From the NCBI GenBank assembly GCA_038224615.1, contig JBBRFH010000250.1:1-5034 (forward strand): 5,034 nt of DNA, written 5' to 3'. The notes under the pieces were generated by a model, which ran no database searches, was not told the DNA's origin, and saw only the letters and a list, made by a program, of their open reading frames with translations. The position numbers were made by a program, and so were the translations under genes. Positions 1-4,492 of the stretch are shown piece by piece. Position 1 is the first letter of the stretch. Each line of letters begins with the position of its first letter. The DNA is from JBBRFH01 sp038224615. GTDB taxonomy: Bacteria; Planctomycetota; Phycisphaerae; Tepidisphaerales; Tepidisphaeraceae.

Positions 1-28
1 ATAGTAGATAGCTGATAGTCGATAGCAC
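1..28. repeat. Tandem ATAGnnn heptamer repeat, cut by the left edge
   Basis: Four consecutive 7-bp units all begin with ATAG (1-7, 8-14, 15-21, 22-28). A 9-bp part of it (AGTCGATAG, 17-25) recurs inverted at 49-57 (CTATCGACT), so the block may be one arm of a larger inverted repeat that starts outside the window. No coding frame is supported between 1 and 68. Function is unknown; it resembles the dispersed intergenic repeats elsewhere in this window in having short units and inverted copies. Confidence 0.5.
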
Positions 29-68
29 AAGCCGCGGTCCGTTCGTCGCTATCGACTCTCCACACGCC

Positions 69-104
69 AAAACAAAACGCCGCCCGATCTTCATCGGGCG
101 GCGT
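69..104 (-). terminator. Strong Rho-independent terminator, minus strand
   Basis: A perfect 12-bp GC-rich stem (77-88 pairing with 93-104) closes a 4-base loop (89-92, GAAG in the transcript). On the minus strand it is followed directly by TTTTGTTTTGG. On the plus strand no T-run follows, so the signal is directional. It can end both the candidate small RNA that starts near 187 and any read-through from the VIT-VWA operon. Confidence 0.9.
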
Positions 105-187
105 CGAATTGCATCGTTACAATGCGCGAAACACCAGCCCGACATTAGTCGGCCGTCGTCGTGGTGCTTCGCGTCGTCTTTCGCAAG
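69..187 (-). ncRNA. Candidate small RNA with its own promoter and terminator
   Basis: A near-consensus promoter at 194-222 predicts transcription from about 187 leftward, ending in the U-tract of the terminator near 69, which gives an RNA of roughly 115-120 nt. In order, the transcript can form: a 12-bp stem (162-173 with 125-136) that encloses a 5-bp hairpin (148-152 with 139-143, loop UAAU); a 6-bp hairpin (120-125 with 111-116, loop UAA), which shares base 125 with the first stem; and the terminator stem. One pair in the long stem (167/131) and one in the second hairpin (121/115) are G-U wobbles in the minus-strand RNA but A-C mismatches in a plus-strand RNA, which supports this strand. 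No convincing ORF is contained in it. I do not recognise the family. Expression and conservation are untested, and 5' and 3' ends are estimates. Confidence 0.55.
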
Positions 188-193
188 GGCATG

Positions 194-222
194 ATTATAG
201 CGATACGGAGCGAACGTGTCGA
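194..222 (-). promoter_or_regulatory. Sigma-70-type promoter of the candidate small RNA
   Basis: Read on the minus strand, a -35 box TCGACA (222-217, one mismatch to TTGACA) is followed by exactly 17 bp and a perfect -10 box TATAAT (199-194). The predicted start is about 187. It lies about 190 bp downstream of the VIT-VWA stop codon and points to the terminator at 69-104, with no credible gene between, so a non-coding product is the simplest explanation. Confidence 0.65.
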
Positions 223-266
223 GACGACCAGGGATGTGACCCGCGACGAGCGCGAAGCGGAGCAGA

Positions 267-340
267 GGGAACCACAGATTTGACAGATGGCACAGATTCG
301 GAAAAACGCAATCTGTGAAATCACTGAAATCTGTGGTCCC
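267..340. repeat. Palindromic intergenic repeat A, 9-bp units (cacagattt type)
   Basis: The left arm (267-298) holds three 9-bp units at 273-281, 282-290 and 291-299, each a variant of CACAGATTT. The right arm (310-340) holds three inverted units at 310-318, 319-327 and 328-336. The arms pair imperfectly around a spacer of about 11 bases, with the outer GGGA-CCACAGATTT and inner CACAGATT parts matching best. Translated, it reads as ICAICQICG. It lies in the 3' region of the VIT-VWA gene and is related to the element at 3740-3829. No T-run follows either arm, so it is not a canonical terminator. Confidence 0.8.
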
Positions 341-350
341 GATCGAATTC

Positions 351-374
351 CTTCGCGCTCATCTTCGCGCTCAT
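351..374. repeat. Perfect 12-bp tandem duplication
   Basis: CTTCGCGCTCAT occurs twice back to back (351-362 and 363-374), and its core CTTCGCG recurs once more at 380-386. It sits between palindromic repeat A and the stop codon of the VIT-VWA gene (409). The stretch 105-408 as a whole contains the small-RNA candidate, its promoter, repeat A and this duplication; I see no supported protein gene in it. Confidence 0.55.
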
Positions 375-408
375 CGTTTCTTCGCGGCTCGATTCCTTCT
401 CCAGCCAT

Positions 409-2733
409 TCATTCCGCTGCGGGTTTATCCGGCGTTTGCACGGTGGTGTCGTAGCGGACGCCGTCGGGCACCGGCACCGGCTGGACGACGCTGATGCCGT
501 GGTCGCCCGCGGTGCGGTGCGAGCTGTCGACGGCGACGAAGCTGGTGAAATCGCTCATCAGGCTGTAGTCCAGCGCCACCTGCTTGATCGCCGGCGAGGC
601 GGTTTCATCGTTCTCGATCATCATGCGGTCGCACAACGAACCGATCTTCTGCCGCGCCCAGACGGCGGCGAGGGACGCGTTCGTCTCCTGCGTCGGATGA
701 ATCTCGAAGCGCTGCTCGACCGGGCCTCCGGCGCCGCGGCCTTTGACGACGAGCGTGCCGCCGGCACCCTGGAAGCGGCCGGTGATCACCACGGCGCGGC
801 CGACGTACACGTCGGGCACCTTTGCGGGGTAGACCTCTGCGCCGCTCAAGCCGCTGGCGTCGATAGCGATGTTCGTCAGCGCCGGCTTGCTGATGCGGTC
901 GAAGAACGGCTGCATGACTTCCTCGCCCGTGTCGTTCAGCGACAGATAAGCGACGGCCCCCGCGCCGGCGCGGCTCATGCCGTCGATGAGGTAACGATTG
1001 GGCGAACTACCCACGCCGAAGCCGAAGACTTTCGTCGCGCCGTGCATCTGGTGCGTCGCCTTGATCAGCTCGGCTTCGTTGCCGATGAAGCCGTCGGTGA
1101 GCAGGCAGACGTAACGCACGCGCTCTTCGTCCTTCACGGATTGATTGAGTGCCGTCGTGATGCCCTGCAGCATCATGGTGCCGCCGCCGGCGTTGGTGGA
1201 TTCGATGAAGTTCAGCCCGGTCTTCACGTTGGCGGGCGTCGCCGGCAAGGCGTCCGGCGCGAGCTGGTCGACGCCGCCGGCGAAGCGGATCACCTGGAAC
1301 GAGTCATTGGGCTGCATGTGCGCGAGGGCGTATTTCATCGCGCCGCGCGACTGCTCGATCGGTGCCCCGCTCATGCTGCCGGAAACGTCGAGGGTGAAGC
1401 AGAGTTCAACGGGGCGGCGCGGCAGGTCCGCGGTCGTCTCCGGGGGCACCATCAACAGCGCGAAGTAGCCGCCTTTGCCGTCCTTGTCCGCCTGCGTGAA
1501 GACGGCCTGCTTCAACTGCTTGCCGGCGACCTTGTATCGCAGCACAAAGTCTTTGTTCGGAATCCGATCGGCGGCGGCAATCTTCACGATCCGGTGACCG
1601 GGATTGTTCTCCGCCTGCTTGATCAGCGCGGCTTCGATCACATGATTGACGCTCTGCACCTGTTCGATCGCCATGCCCGCGTTGAGATCGACCTGCACGT
1701 CGATGTCGTGTCCGCTGCGCTCGGTCGGCGCGAGGTATTGCACCTCCGTTGATTGCCCGGACGCGCCGTTGTTGTTGCGCGACACCGCGCCGATCCCGTC
1801 GCCAACTTGATTAGGTTGGCCCGGCGGATTGAAGCGCGGGCCGACGACCATGGGGAACACGAACTCGTACCACCCATCGACATACGCCAGCGTGTTGAAG
1901 TAGCGGATCGAGATGTCGATCTGCTTGCCCGGCTCGATGTTCGCCACCTTCTGCGTAAACACGTTCGGCCGCTGCTGTTCGAGCAGCGCCGCGGTGTACC
2001 CCTGCTGCTTGGCGGCGGCGTAGATCTGCTTGGCTTCTTCCTTCTCACGGATGATGCCGCGAATGGTGCGATCGCCGATCGTCATCACGAACTCGTTGAT
2101 GGCGGCGTTTTCAGGGAGCGGGAAGACGTAGGTGGCCTCGATCTTCTCGCTGAACGGATTGGTGTACTGCTGCGTGACGTCGACCGATGCGATGAACCCA
2201 TCTACGCGGGCCTTCACGTCGGTGTGCTTGAGCGGGCAGGGGATGATCTTCTGATCCTTCGTAACGACGAGCGCGCCGGAGCGCGGCTGCGCGTCGTCAT
2301 TGTTCGCCGGCGCCGCTTGCCCCTTCGCGGGCTTGGAGATGATCCAGAGCTCTTCGGACGCAGCAGGAAGCGACGACGTCGGCACCGGAAGCTTCACCTG
2401 TTTCCCCTCCCCCTGGTCCTCCGTCTTCTGTGTTAGATTTCCGGCGCTGCCGAAAAAGGCGCCTTTCGGTCCTGCTACCGGAGCAGTAGCGGGCGACACA
2501 GCAAGCCCTCCGCTCAGCCGCGAGATGTTATCGGGCAGCTCATTCTCCTCTGCCTCGGTCGCTTTCGCTGGACGGCGATCGTTCTTCAAATCTCGCGTCA
2601 CGGTGCTGGCTGAGCCTTCGGGCGGCTTATCTGAGGACTTATCGCCGCCCGAACATCCAACGGCGATGATCCCCGCAACCACCAACGATCCTGCCAGGAC
2701 GTTAAGACCCCACTTCTTGATGCTTCGTTTCAT
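409..2733 (-). CDS. VIT and VWA domain lipoprotein
   Basis: This 774-residue protein resembles inter-alpha-trypsin-inhibitor heavy-chain-like VIT-VWA proteins of bacteria. The N-terminus is a lipoprotein signal: basic MKRSIKKW, a hydrophobic stretch and a lipobox-like IAVGC with Cys at residue 27. Residues about 28-160 are polar, probably a disordered tether. A VIT domain follows (about 165-297), then a VWA domain (about 441-615) with an intact MIDAS site: DVSGS (Asp449, Ser451, Ser453), Thr519 in GGGTMM and Asp547 in LLTDG, so metal-dependent ligand binding is plausible. The family's C-terminal signature appears as YSLMSDFTSFVAVD (723-736). The start was chosen at the ATG at 2733 because AAGGAG (2747-2742) lies 8 bases upstream; the GTG at 2739, overlapping the previous stop as GTGA, is only 2 bases from it. 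Probable site: envelope, lipid-anchored, last gene of a coupled operon. The ligand is unknown. Confidence 0.93.
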   Translation of the reverse strand: MKRSIKKWGLNVLAGSLVVAGIIAVGCSGGDKSSDKPPEGSASTVTRDLKNDRRPAKATEAEENELPDNISRLSGGLAVSPATAPVAGPKGAFFGSAGNLTQKTEDQGEGKQVKLPVPTSSLPAASEELWIISKPAKGQAAPANNDDAQPRSGALVVTKDQKIIPCPLKHTDVKARVDGFIASVDVTQQYTNPFSEKIEATYVFPLPENAAINEFVMTIGDRTIRGIIREKEEAKQIYAAAKQQGYTAALLEQQRPNVFTQKVANIEPGKQIDISIRYFNTLAYVDGWYEFVFPMVVGPRFNPPGQPNQVGDGIGAVSRNNNGASGQSTEVQYLAPTERSGHDIDVQVDLNAGMAIEQVQSVNHVIEAALIKQAENNPGHRIVKIAAADRIPNKDFVLRYKVAGKQLKQAVFTQADKDGKGGYFALLMVPPETTADLPRRPVELCFTLDVSGSMSGAPIEQSRGAMKYALAHMQPNDSFQVIRFAGGVDQLAPDALPATPANVKTGLNFIESTNAGGGTMMLQGITTALNQSVKDEERVRYVCLLTDGFIGNEAELIKATHQMHGATKVFGFGVGSSPNRYLIDGMSRAGAGAVAYLSLNDTGEEVMQPFFDRISKPALTNIAIDASGLSGAEVYPAKVPDVYVGRAVVITGRFQGAGGTLVVKGRGAGGPVEQRFEIHPTQETNASLAAVWARQKIGSLCDRMMIENDETASPAIKQVALDYSLMSDFTSFVAVDSSHRTAGDHGISVVQPVPVPDGVRYDTTVQTPDKPAAE

Positions 2734-2735
2734 GA

Positions 2736-3305
2736 TCACTGCTCCTTCTTCTGCTGCGTTTCAGTCGGTGCAAACGTCACCACGGCGTTGGCGATCGCTT
2801 TCGCATCACTGTTGCCGGCGACGATGAGTTTGACGGTGTAGTCGGGGTATAAGTTCCCGCGAATCTCCACATGGATACGGGCGACGCGGGTTTTGGCGTT
2901 GGGCAGCGACGTGTCGGTGGACAGGCCGGCGATGACGATGCGGCGTTGCTGGAGGGCGCGCGGGTCGTAGTACGGGGCCTTCTTGAACGCATCGTGCTCG
3001 CCCCCTTCGACGCCGACGAGCGTGACCGACTCCGGCGCGATCAGCTCGAACTGATACGCCGCCAGCGACTGGCCTTGCGGATCAATCGAGATGTCGATCG
3101 TGGCGAAGCGGACCGTGGGTTCGGCAGCGTGCGCCACTGACGCACAGAGGACAAAGAGAATAAAGAAGGATGCGAAAAGCGTTGTGGCATGGGCGCCTCG
3201 CCCATGATTGTGCAGAGAACGCAACACGGGCGAGGCACCTGTGCCACGGAAAATTCGCGGCGCATCTATGTTCTCTTGGACTCGGCGGCCAATGCGATTT
3301 TTCAT
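2736..3305 (-). CDS. Secreted cohesin-like domain protein
   Basis: A 189-residue exported protein. The ATG at 3305 overlaps the preceding stop (ATGA) and has GGAG (3317-3314) 8 bases upstream, which supports this start. The hydrophobic signal core LFASFFILFVLCASVAHA (43-60) ends in a signal-peptidase-I-like AHA/AEP site. Mature residues about 64-178 look like a cohesin-type beta-sandwich of the kind found in planctomycetes: VRFATIDISID, then LAAYQFELIAPESVTLVGVEG, GGEHDAFKKAPYYDP and TRVARIHVEIRG. Cohesins bind dockerins, and the gene just upstream carries a dockerin-type loop. The C-terminus is short and charged (TETQQKKEQ), with no anchor seen. Unusually, the signal peptide's N-region is about 42 residues long because a dispersed inverted repeat (3184-3247) lies in frame within it. 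The cohesin assignment is by pattern only; another immunoglobulin-like fold is possible. Confidence 0.82.
   Translation of the reverse strand: MKNRIGRRVQENIDAPRIFRGTGASPVLRSLHNHGRGAHATTLFASFFILFVLCASVAHAAEPTVRFATIDISIDPQGQSLAAYQFELIAPESVTLVGVEGGEHDAFKKAPYYDPRALQQRRIVIAGLSTDTSLPNAKTRVARIHVEIRGNLYPDYTVKLIVAGNSDAKAIANAVVTFAPTETQQKKEQ
2742..2747 (-). promoter_or_regulatory. Shine-Dalgarno AAGGAG of the VIT-VWA gene
   Basis: AAGGAG, read on the minus strand, lies inside the last codons of the cohesin-like gene. It is 8 bases from the ATG at 2733 but only 2 bases from the GTG at 2739, so it favours the ATG. Its position also indicates coupled translation of the two genes. Confidence 0.7.
3184..3247. 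repeat. Inverted repeat lying inside a signal-peptide coding region
   Basis: The 20-base arms 3184-3203 and 3228-3247 match at 17 of 20 positions as reverse complements, around a 24-base loop. The left arm also contains a smaller perfect hairpin (CATGGGCG at 3188-3195 with CGCCCATG at 3199-3206, loop CCT). Read on the minus strand it encodes RGTGASPV...GRGAHATT, a type of peptide I recall from dispersed repeats in planctomycete genomes. It occupies residues about 20-41 of the cohesin-like protein, before the hydrophobic core. Confidence 0.75.
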
Positions 3306-3688
3306 TGCACGGTCTCCACGCGCACAACGGCGCGGGCCAGTCGATCGACGTCCTGCGGCGACGCGCCCCCCTGGGCGGCGGCGAGGGCGTCGAGGATGTT
3401 GAAGGCGCCGTCGTGATTGCGGTCATTGGCGGCGATCGACGGCGCGGGTTGCAGGCGGGCGATATGGACGGCTACCCCCACGATCACCACCGCCGCCGCC
3501 GCCGCCGCGACCGAACCGAACAGCCGCATAAACCGCGGCGGACGCCGGCGCGACAGCAGGTGCGACCGGGCCTGGCCCAGAATCCGCTCATCCAGCGCCG
3601 CCGGCACCACGGGCACCGGATACTCCGCCCGCATCGCGTCGCGCAGGTCCGGCGGAAGCGCATCGAAATTGTCACAATCATCCTGCAT
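3302..3688 (-). CDS. Single-span membrane protein with dockerin-type EF-hand, putative anti-sigma factor
   Basis: A 128-residue protein. Residues 1-52 are a soluble N-terminus (LPPDLRDAMRAEYPVP), presumably cytoplasmic. One membrane segment follows at about 56-76 (LFGSVAAAAAAVVIVGVAV), preceded by SRRRPPR, which fits the positive-inside rule. The outer tail carries DRNHDGAFNILD (89-100), with Asp89, Asn91, Asp93, Gly94, Asn97 and Asp100 matching the type I dockerin calcium loop. The next stretch, SPQDVDRLARAVVRV, resembles the helix of a second dockerin repeat whose calcium loop has been lost. Following an ECF-like sigma gene and having this topology suggests an anti-sigma role, but I see no zinc-binding HxxxCxxC motif and no recognised sigma-binding domain. 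The ATG at 3688 has only a weak GACGGG upstream. The stop overlaps the next start (ATGA). The dockerin pattern is seen; the regulatory role is inferred. Confidence 0.82.
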   Translation of the reverse strand: MQDDCDNFDALPPDLRDAMRAEYPVPVVPAALDERILGQARSHLLSRRRPPRFMRLFGSVAAAAAAVVIVGVAVHIARLQPAPSIAANDRNHDGAFNILDALAAAQGGASPQDVDRLARAVVRVETVQ

Positions 3689-3739
3689 CTACCCGTCAAG
3701 TGCGGCGGACGCGCGTTCGGTTCAATCAAAATGAGAATA

Positions 3740-3829
3740 GAACCGCAGATTACGCCGATTTCGCAGATTAGGGAGGCCATTCAAAATGCCTGCGCATTCA
3801 TCTGCGTAATCTGCGTAATCTGCGGTTCC
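3740..3829. repeat. Palindromic intergenic repeat B, 9-bp units (cgcagatta type)
   Basis: The left arm carries three 9-bp units (3744-3752, 3753-3761, 3762-3770), variants of CGCAGATTA. The right arm carries three inverted units (3798-3806, 3807-3815, 3816-3824). The outer ends GGAACCGCAGATTA-like and TAATCTGCGGTTCC pair closely, with about 27 bases between the arms and a small internal hairpin (AATGC 3785-3789 with GCATT 3794-3798). It fills most of the 148-base gap between the sigma factor stop (3837) and the membrane-protein start (3688). It belongs to the same family as the element at 267-340. Confidence 0.82.
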
Positions 3830-3836
3830 CCCGTCT

Positions 3837-4376
3837 TCAGCGATCGAAATACCGCCGGGCTGTCGGGCTGGCGCGGAGGTGGGCGAGGGCGTGATGGAGG
3901 CGCGATTTGACGGTGCCGGACGGGATCGACAACGCGACGGCGATCTCGTCAGTCGACAAATCGTCGACGAACCGCATGAGCACCACCTGCCGATGCTCCA
4001 CCGACAGGGATGCCACGATCGCAGCGACTTCACCATCCGTCGCTTGCGCCTTGGCGGGCAGATCCAGCACGGTTTCGTCGATCGCGATCGACCGCTTTCG
4101 TTTCCGTACGATCATCAGCGATTCGCTCCGCACCACCGTCCAGAGCAGCGTGCGCAGCGACGCCGTGAGCGTGAAGCCGGGGAACTTGTGGTAGAGGTAG
4201 ACGAACGTGTTCTGCAGCACGTCCAGCGCGTCGGCGTCGCTGCCGGTGAACCGGCGCGCCAGTCGAACCACCCAGTCGCGATGCCGGCGATAGAGCGTCT
4301 CGAACGCAGCGACGTCTCCATCGTTGATCGCGTCGATCATCGCGTCGTCGGTCGGTTCCCCATCGTCGTGTGGCAT
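3837..4376 (-). CDS. ECF-like RNA polymerase sigma-70 factor
   Basis: A 179-residue sigma factor of ECF size holding only regions 2 and 4. Region 2 spans about 24-92 (AFETLYRRHRDWVVRLARRF, DALDVLQNTFVYLYHKFPGF, LRTLLWTVVRSESLMIVRKRKR). Region 4 spans about 113-168, with the helix-turn-helix in LSTDEIAVALSIPSGTVKSRLHHALAHLR. The ATG at 4376 (MPHDDGEPTDD) is preferred: an open frame continues upstream to 4550, but it would run through the terminator hairpin and into the neighbouring gene. No Shine-Dalgarno is visible, and a TATACT box ends 10 bases before the ATG, so a leaderless transcript is possible. Its product would direct RNA polymerase to envelope-related promoters; the next gene is its likely membrane partner, 148 bases downstream across repeat B. 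Targets are unknown. Confidence 0.93.
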   Translation of the reverse strand: MPHDDGEPTDDAMIDAINDGDVAAFETLYRRHRDWVVRLARRFTGSDADALDVLQNTFVYLYHKFPGFTLTASLRTLLWTVVRSESLMIVRKRKRSIAIDETVLDLPAKAQATDGEVAAIVASLSVEHRQVVLMRFVDDLSTDEIAVALSIPSGTVKSRLHHALAHLRASPTARRYFDR

Positions 4377-4386
4377 GCAGGCGCGC

Positions 4387-4392
4387 AGTATA
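4387..4392 (-). promoter_or_regulatory. Possible -10 box before the sigma factor gene
   Basis: TATACT, read on the minus strand, ends 10 bases before the sigma factor ATG, which would place the transcript start within a few bases of the start codon. No good -35 TTGACA-like box lies 16-18 bases upstream (the best there is CGTGCC or similar), so the promoter assignment is weak. Confidence 0.3.
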
Positions 4393-4435
4393 GTCCCGCG
4401 CGAGTCCGAGGCACGTTTGCTGGAATCGTGAAACC

Positions 4436-4467
4436 CAACGCCCACGCCATGCCTGGCGTGGGCGTTG
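4436..4467 (-). terminator. Hairpin terminator after the deoxyhypusine synthase-like gene
   Basis: A perfect 14-bp stem (4436-4449 pairing with 4454-4467) with a 4-base loop lies 25 bases beyond the TAA stop of the minus-strand gene. On that strand it is followed by GGGTTTCACG, a short T-run, so termination is likely but the signal is weaker than the one at 69-104. It separates this gene from the sigma factor unit. Confidence 0.65.
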
Positions 4468-4492
4468 TTTGTGACAGGTTGTCGAACGTCAA

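Noticed and set aside
267..340. Palindrome A as a transcription terminator for the VIT-VWA gene
   Set aside because: The stem is imperfect and AT-rich and no T-run follows on either strand; the clear terminator is at 69-104.
145..408. 87-codon minus-strand open frame after the VIT-VWA gene
   Set aside because: Its middle is the 9-bp repeat (ICAICQICG) and its start region the 12-bp duplication (DEREDERE). It has no ribosome binding site of note, and its end runs into the structured small-RNA candidate.
436..1752. Long open frame on the plus strand (438 codons) opposite the VIT-VWA gene
   Set aside because: It lies wholly antisense to a well-supported gene, has a His/Arg/Val/Asp-rich composition typical of the antisense frame of GC-rich genes, and shows no recognisable domain. 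The plus-strand frames at 1753-2436 and 2300-2827 are rejected on the same grounds.
2734..2739. GTG at 2739 as the VIT-VWA start, overlapping the previous stop as GTGA
   Set aside because: The AAGGAG site is only 2 bases away from this GTG but 8 bases from the ATG at 2733. The difference is two residues and does not affect the lipoprotein signal.
3689..3739. Possible ECF-type promoter (TGAACC and CGTC on the minus strand) before the membrane-protein gene
   Set aside because: The two blocks are only about 8 bases apart, far short of the usual 16-17, so I do not call a promoter.
3170..3910. 246-codon plus-strand open frame spanning the membrane-protein gene and repeat B
   Set aside because: It is antisense to a coupled gene and continues only because repeat B stays open in many frames (ICVICVICG). 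No domain was seen.
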